Positions 11,780 to 22,405 of a stretch of 39,427 bases of DNA are shown here, piece by piece. This stretch comes from Mariprofundaceae bacterium (GTDB taxonomy: Bacteria > Pseudomonadota > Zetaproteobacteria > Mariprofundales > Mariprofundaceae), in the NCBI GenBank assembly GCA_030950925.1, contig JAUZQO010000006.1, positions 1-39,427 of the forward strand. The letters run 5' to 3'. A program made the translations under genes and the position numbers. The number at the start of each line of letters is the position of its first letter. The stretch's first letter is position 1. Under the pieces are notes generated by a model. That model did not search any database. It saw nothing but the letters and a program-made list of their open reading frames with translations, and was not told where the DNA came from.

Positions 11780-12466
11780 TTAAAGCGTTGCTGCATCCAC
11801 ACGAACGGCTGCGCCCATGGTTGATGAAAGTACAACACTTTGCATGTAGCGACCTTTCGAAGATGCAGGCTTCATACGATTCAATTCAGAAAACAAGTAT
11901 TCGATATTTTCAAGCAATTGAGCATCGTCAAATGAACGACGACCGATAGGCGCATGGATCACACCCGCTTTGTCCACACGCACTTCAATCTGACCTGCTT
12001 TAATGGCACCCACAGCTTTGGTTACATCCATGGTCACCGTACCCAACTTAGGGTTTGGCATCAAACCTCGAGGCCCAAGCACACGCCCTAAGCGACCAAC
12101 AAGACCCATCATATCTGGGGTTGCAACCACACGATCAAAATCCAAAAATCCACCTTGAATCTTTTCAAACAAGTCGTCTGAGCCAACAATGTCCGCACCA
12201 GCAGCTGTCGCTTCTTCAGCTTTTGCAGCACGTGCAAACACGGCAACACGTACAGTTTTTCCCGTACCGTTTGGTAATGAAATACTACCACGAACCATTT
12301 GGTCTGCGTGACGTGGGTCAACACCCAATTTCACTGCTACATCCACTGATTCATCAAATTTTGCTTTGGGTTGCCCAGTAATCGCTGATACTGCACCACT
12401 TAAATCCAACGCACCTGCGGGTACAGATTCGCGAGATGCTTTCATACGTTTAGAAATTTTCGCCAT
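11780..12466 (-). CDS. rplA: Ribosomal protein uL1
   Basis: Binds 23S rRNA at the L1 stalk, which helps move deacylated tRNA out of the E site. In many bacteria it also represses its own operon by binding the rplK leader. The 228-residue sequence has the family features, including [15 protein letters not shown] in the second domain and the [12 protein letters not shown] segment in domain I. It lies 11 nt after rplK on the same strand, forming the usual rplKA pair. Confidence 0.98.
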   Translation of the reverse strand: MAKISKRMKASRESVPAGALDLSGAVSAITGQPKAKFDESVDVAVKLGVDPRHADQMVRGSISLPNGTGKTVRVAVFARAAKAEEATAAGADIVGSDDLFEKIQGGFLDFDRVVATPDMMGLVGRLGRVLGPRGLMPNPKLGTVTMDVTKAVGAIKAGQIEVRVDKAGVIHAPIGRRSFDDAQLLENIEYLFSELNRMKPASSKGRYMQSVVLSSTMGAAVRVDAATL

Positions 12467-12477
12467 GATTGTCTCCC

Positions 12478-12906
12478 TTAGCCTTCGACAACCAAACCCA
12501 TCGAACGGGCTGTGCCAGCAATAATTTTTTCACCTGCATCAAGATCGTAACAGTTCAAATCAACCATCTTCGCCTCTGCAATTTCACGCAATTGTGCAGA
12601 TGTCACCGTACCAACTTTATCTTTGTTGGGTACAGCCGAACCTTTTTGAATCTTCGCCGCTTTCTTCAATAAAACAGATGCTGGCGGTGTTTTAATCGCA
12701 AATTCAAAGGTTTTATCCGCAAACACTGTAATCACGACAGGTAAAGGCATGCCTTTTTCCATATCCTGTGTGCGCGCATTAAACGCCTTACAAAACTCCA
12801 TAATATTCAAACCAGCTTGACCCAATGCTGGGCCGACTGGTGGGGCAGGGTTCGCTGCGCCAGCTGCAACTTGCAACTTCACAAACTTTTCAATCTTCTT
12901 AGCCAT
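12478..12906 (-). CDS. rplK: Ribosomal protein uL11
   Basis: Part of the GTPase-associated centre of the large subunit, needed for stringent-response signalling through RelA-type proteins. The 142-residue protein begins [12 protein letters not shown] and contains the proline-rich [16 protein letters not shown] block of the N-terminal domain, the thiostrepton-contact region in this family. The C-terminal rRNA-binding domain is intact. It follows nusG by 231 nt. Confidence 0.98.
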   Translation of the reverse strand: MAKKIEKFVKLQVAAGAANPAPPVGPALGQAGLNIMEFCKAFNARTQDMEKGMPLPVVITVFADKTFEFAIKTPPASVLLKKAAKIQKGSAVPNKDKVGTVTSAQLREIAEAKMVDLNCYDLDAGEKIIAGTARSMGLVVEG

Positions 12907-13137
12907 TTAGCTTCTCCATCCGGCTTCAAGCATCCTGCTTTTCACCTTTATTCGCAGTTAAACTGCTGCCACATGAATGTGGTCAACCTCGCTTCATGCA
13001 AGGTCACTCAAAAATAAATCAACGATGTCATCCACGCCTTCATGCAATGACGACAAGGGGAGTTCAAGCATTAAACAACCATCGTAGCGTTAGCAACTAC
13101 GCCAAGCGAACGTCACCTAAACAACTACAAAAAAAAA
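12907..13137 (-). promoter_or_regulatory. rplK leader with short hairpins
   Basis: This spacer between nusG and rplK holds three small inverted repeats: GCAGTTAAACTGC at 12954-12966, CCACAT/ATGTGG at 12969-12982, and CGTAG/CTACG at 13083-13101. In E. coli the rplK leader is the binding site of the repressor uL1, and a similar role is likely. I could not match the uL1 target consensus by eye. No gene is seen. Confidence 0.35.
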
Positions 13138-13668
13138 TCAACCTTTTTCAACTTGGACATAATCCAATTCGACAGGCGTTGGGCGACCAAAAATAGAAAC
13201 ACTCACCTTAAGCTTCGCATTGGCTTCATCCGCTTCTTCAACCACACCATTAAACGATGCAAAAGGACCGTCAATCACCCGTACAGCTTCGCCCACATCA
13301 AAAAGAACTTTCGGCTTGGGACGTTCCACACCTTCTTCAATTTGTTTGCGTAATTGATCCACTTGTGATTGAGGTACTGGGCGAGGCTTGTTGCCAGAAC
13401 CCAAGAAGCCACTCACTTGGCGGGTATCTTTCACCACATGCCAAGTATTATCGTCCAATTCCATTTCCACCATGATGTAACCAGGAAAGAACTTTCGTTG
13501 TGATGTAACCTTTTGTCCATTACGAAGCTCTACCACCTCTTCACGTGGCACCAAAATCTCACCAAACTTTTCAGCAAGACCAGCACGCTCAGCATTCTCT
13601 GCGAGCATCAATTGAACCTTATCTTCAAATCCAGAATAAACTTGAACCACATACCAACGTTTTGACAT
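13138..13668 (-). CDS. nusG: Transcription elongation/antitermination factor NusG
   Basis: Binds RNA polymerase across the beta' clamp, suppresses pausing, and links polymerase to Rho or to the ribosome. The 176-residue protein has an N-terminal NGN domain starting KRWYVVQVYSGFE and a C-terminal KOW domain (about residues 122-176) around VGEAVRVIDGPFASFNG. The ATG directly follows the secE stop codon (TAG then ATG, no spacer), so the two genes are translationally coupled. Confidence 0.98.
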   Translation of the reverse strand: MSKRWYVVQVYSGFEDKVQLMLAENAERAGLAEKFGEILVPREEVVELRNGQKVTSQRKFFPGYIMVEMELDDNTWHVVKDTRQVSGFLGSGNKPRPVPQSQVDQLRKQIEEGVERPKPKVLFDVGEAVRVIDGPFASFNGVVEEADEANAKLKVSVSIFGRPTPVELDYVQVEKG

Positions 13669-13854
13669 CTAGATCACCAACTTCACTAACGCACTAAAAC
13701 CAGAATCCACAATCCACAAGAATAAGGATAAAAACAAAACCATCACAACAACCATCAAGGTCGCTTGCATGGTCTCTTTTCTTTCAGGCCAAACAACCTT
13801 TCGTGCCTCAGCACGAACTTCACCAAAAAACTTCGATACTCCGGCAACACCCAT
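13669..13854 (-). CDS. secE: Preprotein translocase subunit SecE
   Basis: Small membrane subunit that clamps the two halves of SecY in the Sec channel. At 61 residues it is the short, single-transmembrane form, with an amphipathic segment (KVVWPERKETMQAT) and one helix at about residues 30-57. The WP motif before the helix is typical. It sits between tRNA-Trp and nusG, the standard order. Confidence 0.96.
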   Translation of the reverse strand: MGVAGVSKFFGEVRAEARKVVWPERKETMQATLMVVVMVLFLSLFLWIVDSGFSALVKLVI

Positions 13855-13946
13855 TGTCCAACCTCTTGTTTCTCAACCCTAAATGCGCTTATTCCGATTA
13901 TACTAGGGGTTATTTAATATTTTTGCATATCTCACTCTAAACAAAC

Positions 13947-14022
13947 TGGCAGGCGAGGAGGGACTCGAACCCACAGCACCCGGTTTTGGAGACCGGTACT
14001 CTACCAATTGAGCTACTCGCCT
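13947..14022 (-). tRNA. tRNA-Trp(CCA)
   Basis: The 7-bp acceptor stem AGGCGAG/CTCGCCT, T-loop GTTCGAG and anticodon loop CTCCAAA are all visible. The anticodon is CCA. Discriminator base G is followed by an encoded CCA end. It lies between rpmG and secE. Confidence 0.97.
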
Positions 14023-14036
14023 ATCTCAAAAACAGG

Positions 14037-14189
14037 TTAAACTTTACCTTCTTTATGCAAGGTATGTTTACGGCATGAGTTGCAATATTTCTTCAATGAA
14101 AGCTTTTCACTCATGGTACGTTTGTTTTTATCGGTTGTGTAGTTACGACGTTTGCAATCTTCACAAACCAACGACAATAGATCACGCAT
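14037..14189 (-). CDS. rpmG: Ribosomal protein bL33
   Basis: Small large-subunit protein near the E site. The chosen start gives a 50-residue protein, the normal size, and has GGAG about 8 nt before the ATG. Upstream codons in the same frame (rich in Gly, Leu and Cys) are not part of bL33. Cys9, Cys12, Cys36 and Cys39 form two CxxC pairs, so this is the zinc-binding (C+) paralogue type. Zinc-independent copies, where present, are usually zinc-starvation genes found elsewhere. It lies between tuf and tRNA-Trp. Confidence 0.95.
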   Translation of the reverse strand: MRDLLSLVCEDCKRRNYTTDKNKRTMSEKLSLKKYCNSCRKHTLHKEGKV

Positions 14190-14212
14190 GCTTATACTCC
14201 AGCGACAACAAA

Positions 14213-14236
14213 GCGGCAGCAGTAAACTGCCGCCGC
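14213..14236 (-). terminator. Strong hairpin between tuf and rpmG
   Basis: On the minus strand GCGGCGGCAG pairs with CTGCTGCCGC (one G-U pair) around a TTTA loop, followed by TTTGTTGT. The 10-bp GC-rich stem begins 21 nt after the tuf stop. It is probably a partial terminator that lets tuf be expressed more than rpmG and the genes beyond. Confidence 0.6.
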
Positions 14237-14256
14237 CCATGTCGGTTACTTTTAAC

Positions 14257-15447
14257 TTACTCGCTAATTTCGGTCACGACGCCAGCGCCGACCGTACGAC
14301 CACCTTCACGAATGGCGAAACGTAATTCCTTATCCATTGCGATCGGAGTAATCAATTCAACATCCATCGAGATGTTATCACCAGGCATCACCATTTCGGT
14401 GCCTTCTGGTAAGGTTACAGATCCTGTTACATCCGTGGTGCGGAAATAAAACTGAGGACGATAACCATTGAAAAATGGTGTATGACGACCACCTTCTTCT
14501 TTGGTCAAAATGTAAGCTTCTGCTTTAAACTTAGTGTGTGGATGAATAGAGCCAGGCTTCGCCAATACTTGACCACGCTCAACATCTTCACGCTTCAAAC
14601 CACGAATCAATGCGCCAATGTTATCGCCAGCTTCGCCCCGATCGAGCAACTTACGGAACATTTCAACACCCGTACACGTTGTTGTTTGCGTATCGCGAAT
14701 ACCCACGATTTCAACATCATCACCCACATTAAGGATGCCTGCTTCAACACGACCTGTGACCACAGTGCCACGACCAGAAATCGAGAACACATCTTCAATC
14801 GGCATCAAGAAATCTTTATTGATCGCACGTTCAGGCGTTGGAATAAACTCATCAACTGCCTTCATCAAACGATGAATCGAAGCTTCACCAATTTCAGACT
14901 GATCGCCTTCCAAGGCTTTCAAAGCAGAACCAATAATCACTGGTGTATCATCACCTGGAAAATCATAAATATCTAACAATTCACGCACTTCCATCTCAAC
15001 CAATTCCAACAATTCTTCATCATCCACCATGTCGGCTTTGTTCAAATAAACAACCAAATGAGGAACATTAACCTGACGAGCAAGAAGCACATGCTCGCGG
15101 GTTTGAGGCATCGGACCATCAGCAGCAGAAACAACCAAAATGCCGCCATCCATTTGTGCCGCACCTGTAATCATGTTTTTCACATAATCGGCATGCCCAG
15201 GACAATCGACATGAGCATAATGACGTGCTTCAGTTTCATATTCAACGTGAGCCGTGGCAATGGTAATGCCGCGTTCGCGCTCTTCTGGAGCACCGTCAAT
15301 ATCAGCATAGTCTTTAAACACAGCACCGCCTGTTAAAGACAAGACCTTAGTAATCGCAGCTGTTAACGTGGTTTTACCATGATCCACATGACCAATGGTA
15401 CCAATGTTTACATGCGGCTTGGTACGTTCAAACTTTTCCTTTGCCAT
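14257..15447 (-). CDS. tuf: Elongation factor Tu
   Basis: GTPase that delivers aminoacyl-tRNA to the ribosome. The 396-residue protein has all the G motifs: GHVDHGKT at residues 19-26, DCPGH at 81-85 and NKAD at 136-139. The switch I segment RGITI is intact, and the C-terminal barrel domains are complete. It lies downstream of four tRNAs in the order of the E. coli tufB locus. Only this copy is in the window; many proteobacteria have a second copy in the str operon. Confidence 0.99.
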   Translation of the reverse strand: MAKEKFERTKPHVNIGTIGHVDHGKTTLTAAITKVLSLTGGAVFKDYADIDGAPEERERGITIATAHVEYETEARHYAHVDCPGHADYVKNMITGAAQMDGGILVVSAADGPMPQTREHVLLARQVNVPHLVVYLNKADMVDDEELLELVEMEVRELLDIYDFPGDDTPVIIGSALKALEGDQSEIGEASIHRLMKAVDEFIPTPERAINKDFLMPIEDVFSISGRGTVVTGRVEAGILNVGDDVEIVGIRDTQTTTCTGVEMFRKLLDRGEAGDNIGALIRGLKREDVERGQVLAKPGSIHPHTKFKAEAYILTKEEGGRHTPFFNGYRPQFYFRTTDVTGSVTLPEGTEMVMPGDNISMDVELITPIAMDKELRFAIREGGRTVGAGVVTEISE

Positions 15448-15508
15448 TTCACATCTCCATCAACATTTTTAAACAACGGCGAAAACCAATCATGCGTTCA
15501 CACCAAAC

Positions 15509-15583
15509 TGGAGCCTAGGGCGGGAATTGAACCCGCGACCTCATCCTTACCAAGGATGTGCTCTACCCCTGAGCCACCTAGGC
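15509..15583 (-). tRNA. tRNA-Thr(GGT)
   Basis: Acceptor stem GCCTAGG/CCTAGGC, anticodon loop TTGGTAA with anticodon GGT, T-loop GTTCAAT, discriminator T and an encoded CCA. Equivalent in position to E. coli thrT, next to tuf. Confidence 0.97.
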
Positions 15584-15612
15584 TTAACAAGGGGGATACC
15601 CACCTTGAAAAA

Positions 15613-15686
<74 letters not shown>

Positions 15687-15717
15687 AAGTCAAGCGCGCA
15701 AGCACGCTTTCAAAAAA

Positions 15718-15802
15718 TGGTGGAGAGGGCTGGATTCGAACCAGCGTAGGCGGAGCCAGCAGATTTACAGTCTGCCCCATTTAGCCACTCTGGAACCTCT
15801 CC
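15718..15802 (-). tRNA. tRNA-Tyr(GTA)
   Basis: An 85-nt class II tRNA with the long variable arm expected for bacterial tRNA-Tyr. Acceptor stem GGAGAGG/CCTCTCC, anticodon loop CTGTAAA with anticodon GTA, discriminator A, encoded CCA. Equivalent to tyrU. Confidence 0.97.
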
Positions 15803-15858
15803 CAAATCAATCGCCTGAAAAAACACAACCCCCATGAAAACACAGGGGTTGCGATATA

Positions 15859-15934
15859 TGGAGCCGACAACAGGAGTCGAACCCGTGGCCTGCTGATTAC
15901 AAATCAGCTGCTCTACCAACTGAGCTATGTCGGC
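15859..15934 (-). tRNA. tRNA-Thr(TGT)
   Basis: Acceptor stem GCCGACA/TGTCGGC, anticodon loop TTTGTAA with anticodon TGT, discriminator T, encoded CCA. It is the first gene of the tRNA-tuf cluster, equivalent to thrU. The cluster promoter should lie in 15935-16025, where an AT-rich stretch with TATTAT is present but no clear -35. Confidence 0.97.
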
Positions 15935-16025
15935 TTTAAACAAAACGACTGGCGGCGCAAGTTAAGAAGAAAAAATATAATATCAAGCATTATTTTCCCT
16001 CCAACCAATCACGCCCTACATTCGT

Positions 16026-17411
16026 TTAAATTTTCAACTTTTCCATGCCTTTTTGAATACGCTTCAAAGCCTCTTCCTTGCCTAATAAACCCAATGTCAC
16101 ATCAATTGGCGGTGAAACAGGTACACCCGCAAGAAAAATTCGTATGGGCTGGGCAAGTTTCCCCATGCTCACAGCTTCGGCTTCACAAATATCAGCAATC
16201 CATTGATGCGCAGTTTCACCTGACCACGTTTCCGATTCAGCCTTGGCAATAAATGCATCCAACAAGACCCGCGTGCCTTCTTTGATATTTTTTTTCACAG
16301 CTTTTTCCTGATATGCTGTCGGTGCAACATAAAAGAACCGCGCACCCTCCACCAAATCAATCAAATTTTTCGATCGCTCTTGCAAACATGCAATAACATC
16401 AGCCAGCATAGGTTTTCCTTGCATATCCACTGCCAATAAACGCGCCACTTCATCCACCAAGTCATCGGCTTTGGATACTTTCATCCAATGGGCATTCAAC
16501 CAGTCCAATTTAGCTTGATCGAAACGCGATGCACTTTTACCCACCGCATTCAAATCGAAAAGATTGGTTAATTGCTCAACAGAAAAGACTTCATCATCGC
16601 CATGCGACCAACCCAGACGCGCCAAGTAGTTGACCACAGCAACTGGCAAATAGCCTTGCTCACGATATTCAGTGATCGCCACCGAACCATGACGTTTGGA
16701 CATTTTCGCGCCATCAGCTCCATGAATCAAAGCAATATGTGCAAACTTTGGCACTGGCAAAGCCAATGCTTCATAAAGTTGAATCTGACGTGGTGTATTG
16801 TTCAAATGATCCGAACCGCGCACCACATGCGTGATCCCCATATCGGCATCATCCACCACCACCGCTAAATTATATGTTGGTGTGCCATCGCTACGCATAA
16901 TAATTAAATCATCCAGCTCTGCATTGGGGAAACACACATCACCCAAGACCATATCGCGCACCCATGTTTCACCTTCATTGGGAGATTTAAAACGAATCAC
17001 AAAGGGCGCATCTTCAGGTCTATCACTGCGCTCACGACAACACCCATCATACATCGGCTTTTGCCCAGCTAGCTTTTGCTTATCACGCATCGCATCCAAT
17101 GCTTCACGCGAGCAATAACATTTGTATGCCTTACCTTCATCAAGCAACTTGTTCGCCGCTGCAATATGTAAATCTTGACGCGCACCTTGATAGACTGGCT
17201 CACCATCCCAATTCAAACCAAGCCACTTCATACCATCCAAAATCACTTGGGTTGCTTCATCTGTCGAACGCTCTTTATCCGTATCTTCAATACGAAGTAC
17301 AAACTCACCGCCGAAATGACGCGCATAAAGCCATGAAAATAAAGCTGTGCGAGCGCCTCCAATATGTAACATGCCTGTTGGAGATGGGGCAAACCGCGTT
17401 TTTACAGTCAT
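16026..17411 (-). CDS. gltX: Glutamyl-tRNA synthetase
   Basis: Charges tRNA-Glu with glutamate. A class Ib synthetase of 461 residues. The HIGH-type motif is in APSPTGMLHIGGART (from residue 8) and the KMSKR motif in GAKMSKRHG (about residue 241). The zinc insert has Cys98, Cys100 and Cys125 at the E. coli positions, but the fourth E. coli ligand, His127, is Glu127 here and there is an extra Cys124. No second gltX copy is visible, so discriminating versus non-discriminating type cannot be judged by context. It lies 42 nt after ileS on the same strand. Confidence 0.97.
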   Translation of the reverse strand: MTVKTRFAPSPTGMLHIGGARTALFSWLYARHFGGEFVLRIEDTDKERSTDEATQVILDGMKWLGLNWDGEPVYQGARQDLHIAAANKLLDEGKAYKCYCSREALDAMRDKQKLAGQKPMYDGCCRERSDRPEDAPFVIRFKSPNEGETWVRDMVLGDVCFPNAELDDLIIMRSDGTPTYNLAVVVDDADMGITHVVRGSDHLNNTPRQIQLYEALALPVPKFAHIALIHGADGAKMSKRHGSVAITEYREQGYLPVAVVNYLARLGWSHGDDEVFSVEQLTNLFDLNAVGKSASRFDQAKLDWLNAHWMKVSKADDLVDEVARLLAVDMQGKPMLADVIACLQERSKNLIDLVEGARFFYVAPTAYQEKAVKKNIKEGTRVLLDAFIAKAESETWSGETAHQWIADICEAEAVSMGKLAQPIRIFLAGVPVSPPIDVTLGLLGKEEALKRIQKGMEKLKI

Positions 17412-17453
17412 TTATTGATCCTTTTTACACATTTTATATTCAGCAATACCATG

Positions 17454-20306
17454 TCACGCACGCGTCACCACATCAAAACAACGCGGGCAAATCTCGTTGT
17501 GAACAGCATGTGATGGCTCAGCAGGTTTACTAACATTCCAACAGCGTGGGCATTTGATACCATCGGCAGGTAATGCACATACGCTCTGTTCTTTTACTGC
17601 CGTAAAGGCATGGAATGGATGAGACTCAGGTGAGACACTAGTTTCAATATCAGCCATAGAAACCACCCCGTTTACTGCTTCTGCAACAATTAGTAACTGT
17701 TCATAACTTTCACCAACAGCATTCGGAAAATCTTTATCTAAAGATGGGACAAAAACCTTCGCCGCAATCGAAGAACCCACAATCTTATCTTTTTTCGCCA
17801 CATCCATGGCAGTATTCACTTGTTCACGCATGGCAAAGAATTTTTCCCATGCTGCCTTATCAATACTTACATCCGATACTTTGGCAAAATTTTGTAAATG
17901 AATACTCTCATCCTTTGAATCAGGTAAGAACTCCCAAATTTCTTCAGCAGTGATCGGTACAATCGGTGCAATCAAACGCACCAAGGTATGGGCAATGTCA
18001 TACAAGGTTGATTGTGCAGAGATACGGCGTGCCGAATCCGAGGCATCACAATACAAACGATCTTTAATCACATCCAAATAGAACCCACCCAAATCAACCG
18101 AACAGAAATTATGAATTTCTTGGTGAATTTGGTGAAAGTGATAGTTTTCATAAGATGTTTGAACATGGTTTGATACTTCTGCCAATCGATGCATTACCCA
18201 TTGATCCAACGGCTTACGCACTTCCACAGGCACGGCATTTGCACCATCAAAACTCTCAAGATTACTCAACAAAAAACGAATCGTATTGCGAATCCTGCGG
18301 TAGGATTCTGAGAGTTGCTTGATGATTTCATCGGAGATACGAATATCTGCCGAATAATCCGCAGAAGCAATCCACAATCGCAGGATATCTGCGCCCATTT
18401 GATTGATAATTTTTTGCGGTGCAACCACATTACCCTTGGATTTGGACATTTTATTGCCATGTTTATCGACCACAAAACCATGCGTTAACACCGCTTTGAA
18501 GGGTGCAACACCGCGTGTACCGATGGATTCAAGCAAGGACGATTGGAACCAGCCACGATGTTGATCCGAGCCTTCTAAATATAAATCCGCAGGCGATTGT
18601 AAATCATCACGCGGCTCTAAAACACAGGCATGCGTTGATCCTGAATCAAACCACACATCCAAAATATCCGTTTCTTTTTCAAAATCAGTACCGCCGCAAT
18701 CAGGGCAACTCGCCGCAGCAGGCAAGAAATCAGCCACTTCCTTGGCAAACCAAACATCTGCGCCTGCTTGTTCGACTTGTTTGGCAATGCCTTCGACGAT
18801 TTCAGGCGTAGTCACAGCGTGAGAATTACACGATGTACATTTGATTGCAGTAATCGGCACACCCCAATTACGCTGACGAGAAACACACCAGTCTGGGCGT
18901 TGCTCAACCATGCCACGAATGCGATTTTCACCCCACTCAGGCGTCCAAGCGGTTTGTTTGATGGCTGCAAGTGCCTTATCACGCAAATTGTTTTTATCCA
19001 TGCTAATAAACCACTGCGGTGTGGCACGAAAAATCAATGGTTTGTGGCAACGCCAACAATGGGGATAAGCATGACGAATTTGATCGCTTGCCAAAAGTGC
19101 GCCACAGCTTTGCAAATACTCAACCATCACGGCATTGGCTTTATATACATGATGCCCTTCGACAATGGGCGTGGCAGGTTCAAAAATACCATGGTCATCG
19201 ACAGGATTAAATGCCTCCAAACCATAACGCAGACCGACTTCATAATCCTCTTGCCCATGACCGGGGGCGGTATGCACACAACCCGTACCTGCATCAAGGG
19301 TGACATGATTTCCGACCAAAATGGGTGCATCTTGATCCAAATAAGGATGACGAAACTTGCGATTTTCGAGATTTTCACCCTTAAAGTGTGAAATAACCGC
19401 ATATTCTGCATTGAGTTCTTTAAAAACATCCTGACAAAGCCCTTCTGCAAGAATCAATACGTCATTTTCTTTCAGATTCTTATTGTCTTTGGCATCGGTG
19501 ATACGCACTGCCACATAATCCAAATCACCACCGACAGATACCGCAAGGTTAGCTGGAATCGTCCAAGGTGTGGTTGTCCAAATCACCACGGATACGTCGC
19601 CCGTTAATGTTGCATCAATATCACTTAAATCTTCACCCGCTTTGAATTTCACATAAATAGAATGTGAGGTGTGATCTTCATGTTCCACTTCAGCTTCTGC
19701 CAAAGCAGTCGCACACGACACACACCAATGCACAGGTTTGGCACCTTTATATAAACCGCCATTGGCCAAAAACTTGCCGATTTCACGCACTGTGTTGGCT
19801 TCAAACTGATAATCCATGGTGACATAAGGATTTTCCCAGTCACCTGTAATGCCCAAACGTTTGAATTCTTCACGCTGAATATCAATTTGCCCCTTGGCAT
19901 ATTCACGGCATTCTGCGCGAAATTCAGAATCTGTAATATCTTCTTTTTTGCGTTTCTTTTTCTTAAATTTTTCTTCAACCTTCAATTCAATGGGTAGCCC
20001 ATGACAATCCCAACCTGGCACATACGGTGCATCAAAACCCATCATGGTACGCGAACGAACCACAATATCTTTTAATACCTTATTGACAGCATGACCAATA
20101 TGAATGGAACCATTGGCATAAGGAGGTCCATCATGCAAAATAAACTTCGGGGCATCTTTACGTGCTTCACGAATTTGCTGGTAAAGCTTGGCTTCTTCCC
20201 ATTTTGCAAGGCGTTTCGGCTCATTCACAGGCAAGTTTCCGCGCATAGGGAAATCAGTTTTCGGCAGGAAAACGGTGTGTTTATAATTAAATTTTTCGTG
20301 ACTCAA
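17454..20306 (-). CDS. ileS: Isoleucyl-tRNA synthetase
   Basis: Charges tRNA-Ile and edits misactivated valine. The 950-residue protein is the eubacterial type, with HIGH at residues 69-72, the CP1 editing domain (about 200-400, with [16 protein letters not shown]), KMSKS at 619-623, and a C-terminal zinc finger made of CPRC and CPRC near the end. The start is a TTG, preceded by GGGAG at 6 nt. The N-terminus it gives ([13 protein letters not shown]) aligns with the E. coli protein, while the first internal ATG at residue 21 would remove conserved sequence. It follows ribF, as in many proteobacteria, but lspA, the usual next gene, is absent. Confidence 0.97.
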   Translation of the reverse strand: MSHEKFNYKHTVFLPKTDFPMRGNLPVNEPKRLAKWEEAKLYQQIREARKDAPKFILHDGPPYANGSIHIGHAVNKVLKDIVVRSRTMMGFDAPYVPGWDCHGLPIELKVEEKFKKKKRKKEDITDSEFRAECREYAKGQIDIQREEFKRLGITGDWENPYVTMDYQFEANTVREIGKFLANGGLYKGAKPVHWCVSCATALAEAEVEHEDHTSHSIYVKFKAGEDLSDIDATLTGDVSVVIWTTTPWTIPANLAVSVGGDLDYVAVRITDAKDNKNLKENDVLILAEGLCQDVFKELNAEYAVISHFKGENLENRKFRHPYLDQDAPILVGNHVTLDAGTGCVHTAPGHGQEDYEVGLRYGLEAFNPVDDHGIFEPATPIVEGHHVYKANAVMVEYLQSCGALLASDQIRHAYPHCWRCHKPLIFRATPQWFISMDKNNLRDKALAAIKQTAWTPEWGENRIRGMVEQRPDWCVSRQRNWGVPITAIKCTSCNSHAVTTPEIVEGIAKQVEQAGADVWFAKEVADFLPAAASCPDCGGTDFEKETDILDVWFDSGSTHACVLEPRDDLQSPADLYLEGSDQHRGWFQSSLLESIGTRGVAPFKAVLTHGFVVDKHGNKMSKSKGNVVAPQKIINQMGADILRLWIASADYSADIRISDEIIKQLSESYRRIRNTIRFLLSNLESFDGANAVPVEVRKPLDQWVMHRLAEVSNHVQTSYENYHFHQIHQEIHNFCSVDLGGFYLDVIKDRLYCDASDSARRISAQSTLYDIAHTLVRLIAPIVPITAEEIWEFLPDSKDESIHLQNFAKVSDVSIDKAAWEKFFAMREQVNTAMDVAKKDKIVGSSIAAKVFVPSLDKDFPNAVGESYEQLLIVAEAVNGVVSMADIETSVSPESHPFHAFTAVKEQSVCALPADGIKCPRCWNVSKPAEPSHAVHNEICPRCFDVVTRA

Positions 20307-20359
20307 GGAAAACTCCCATCTTTTATCATATTCAAGGTGCGGGACATGATAGGTAAAGC

Positions 20360-21295
20360 TTAAGAATTTGTCTCACAAGACAAAATATTTCGAGCCGATT
20401 CACAATCGGCTGCAATTTGATGTGCCAAGTCAGCAGCCCCCGTAAAGGTTCGATCCTCACGAATCCGTTGTACAAATTCAACTGTAAATATCTGACCATA
20501 CAAATCAGGCGCATCGTCCAACACATGCGTTTCCAGCAGCAATGTCCGACCATTGAATGTGGGGCGATAGCCCAAATAAGCAGCAGCATCCCATACTTTT
20601 TCAGATGTACTTGCATGCACAGCATAAATACCAACAGGCGGATGTGCCAAACCTGCAACATCTACATTGGCAGTCGGAAAGTTCATTTCCCGCCCCCGCT
20701 TGTCACCATGTAACACTTCCCCTGAAATACTATAACCGCGCCCCAAAAGTTTACGTACCATATCAAAATCTGCCGCCTCAATGGCAGAACGAATCCGTGA
20801 AGAAGAGACGACAGCCCCCAACATCTCAAACGCTGCTGCTTCTGTCACCGTAAAACCTTTGACTTCACCCAACACGCGCAAGTCCTTCACATGCCCCTGC
20901 CTATCATGTCCAAAGGCAAAATCATAACCCACGTGCATGTGTTTGAAATGGAAAGAAGCATACAAAACGTGTGAAAATTTCTCTGCCGACCAAGTTGCCA
21001 GTTCTTGGGTAAACTTCAGTAACAAGACCGCGCCCACGCCTGATTTCTCAAGATACTGCAAACGTTCATGCAGATGACCCAAGCGACGTGGTGACTCTTT
21101 AGGAAACAACACGGCTCGCGGATGCGGTTCAAAGGTCACCACCACCGCAGCACCACCCACAGCTTCCGCATGCCCCTTCAACTCTGCCAACACCTGTTGA
21201 TGCCCCATATGTACACCATCAAAATTACCCACTGTGATGGCTCCACCCAGTATTTGAGCGGCTTCGGCTTCTTCCCATGAATGAAATACCTGCAT
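20360..21295 (-). CDS. ribF: Bifunctional riboflavin kinase/FAD synthetase
   Basis: Converts riboflavin to FMN and then FAD. The 311-residue protein has the N-terminal adenylyltransferase domain with [12 protein letters not shown] (from about residue 22) and the SSSRIR motif (about 164-169). The C-terminal kinase domain has [18 protein letters not shown] and MNFPTAN. Both domains are complete. It is the first gene of the ribF-ileS-gltX run and diverges from pldA across a 126-nt gap. Confidence 0.96.
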   Translation of the reverse strand: MQVFHSWEEAEAAQILGGAITVGNFDGVHMGHQQVLAELKGHAEAVGGAAVVVTFEPHPRAVLFPKESPRRLGHLHERLQYLEKSGVGAVLLLKFTQELATWSAEKFSHVLYASFHFKHMHVGYDFAFGHDRQGHVKDLRVLGEVKGFTVTEAAAFEMLGAVVSSSRIRSAIEAADFDMVRKLLGRGYSISGEVLHGDKRGREMNFPTANVDVAGLAHPPVGIYAVHASTSEKVWDAAAYLGYRPTFNGRTLLLETHVLDDAPDLYGQIFTVEFVQRIREDRTFTGAADLAHQIAADCESARNILSCETNS

Positions 21296-21392
21296 TTTTA
21301 CCTACCTTTTAATACACACAAATTCAATCGTTGGATAGTTGTAAAGCGACTTATATCGCTATTTAGCGAAGTCAGCTCCTAGACACAAGCAT

Positions 21393-21412
21393 CTTATCCA
21401 CCAGACGATAAG
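21393..21412 (+). other. Stem-loop just before pldA
   Basis: Perfect CTTATC and GATAAG arms around an 8-nt loop, ending 9 nt before the pldA start codon and covering its ribosome-binding region. It could hide the start site or be an operator. The upstream part of the ribF-pldA gap also has AGCGA/TCGCT repeats near 21352-21368. Confidence 0.3.
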
Positions 21413-21421
21413 CTGCGCAAC

Positions 21422-22387
21422 ATGAAACTTTTGGTCTATCTCTTTTTCTTCTGTTTTTTTCTCAACAGCACCGCCTACGCAGCAAGCCTCAATTGCATGA
21501 ACATCCACAACAACCTTGACCGCTTGGACTGCTATGATGAAGCAACTCAGAACACCCAAGCGTCGGTCAATAAATCTGCAACCTTGGCGGCAGATTACCT
21601 TAATCAATCATGGGAACTCTCACCTCAAAACAACAATCCAGTGTTTTCTTTTCGAGCCCACCACCTCAATTACCTGCTACCATTACGTTACACCAGCAAC
21701 ACCAATCCCAACCCACAAAGCCCGACCCATGTCAACACGCTATCCCAACCCACACAAGCCCAAGAGGTTCGTTTTCAATTAAGTTTCAAAACCAAGCTTA
21801 AAAATGACATTTTGGGTAGTTATGTGAACCTTTGGTTTGGGTTCACCCAACAATCCAACTGGCAGCTTTACAATACCTCACAATCAGCACCCTTTCGTGA
21901 AACCAATTATCAACCTGAATTGATACTTTCCATCCCCACTTCTTGGTCTCTCGGAGATACTCACATACCACTGTTAAACCTTGCCTTAAACCATCAATCC
22001 AATGGACAATCGGGGCGTTTTTCACGCAGCTGGAACCGTGTTTACATCGAAACTTCCCTTAGCCACCATGATTTTCTTGCCGATTTACGTGTTTGGACAC
22101 GTTTACCAGAGTCCGCCAATAATGATGACAACCCTGATATTCTTCAATATATGGGCCATGGTGAACTGGGATTAACATGGTTTCAAGATGGCGGCGAAGT
22201 ATCCATTCATAGCCGCTACAGTTTTTCAGGACACAAAGGTGCGGTGCGTGCCAACTGGAGTTTTCCTATCCATGGTCACCTCAAAGTTTATGCTGAATTC
22301 TTCAATGGCTATGGCGAAACATTGATTGATTACAACCATTATCAAAGTGTTGCTTCCATCGGTTTTTTACTCTCAACTTGGCATTAA
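21422..22387 (+). CDS. pldA: Outer-membrane phospholipase A
   Basis: Calcium-dependent outer-membrane beta-barrel that hydrolyses phospholipids that have moved to the outer leaflet. The 321-residue protein has a signal peptide (about residues 1-20, cut after AYA) and a short Cys-containing mature N-terminus with RLDCYDE, as seen in neisserial relatives. The catalytic triad is visible: His191, Ser193 (NHQSNGQS) and Asn205 (SRSWNRVY), with the same spacing as E. coli His142, Ser144 and Asn156. YGETLIDYN near the C-terminus matches the conserved family motif. It ends 18 nt from the end of the convergent Nudix gene. The start has only a weak ribosome-binding site. Confidence 0.92.
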   Translation: MKLLVYLFFFCFFLNSTAYAASLNCMNIHNNLDRLDCYDEATQNTQASVNKSATLAADYLNQSWELSPQNNNPVFSFRAHHLNYLLPLRYTSNTNPNPQSPTHVNTLSQPTQAQEVRFQLSFKTKLKNDILGSYVNLWFGFTQQSNWQLYNTSQSAPFRETNYQPELILSIPTSWSLGDTHIPLLNLALNHQSNGQSGRFSRSWNRVYIETSLSHHDFLADLRVWTRLPESANNDDNPDILQYMGHGELGLTWFQDGGEVSIHSRYSFSGHKGAVRANWSFPIHGHLKVYAEFFNGYGETLIDYNHYQSVASIGFLLSTWH

Positions 22388-22405
22388 TTTCACTTCACCA
22401 CGATG

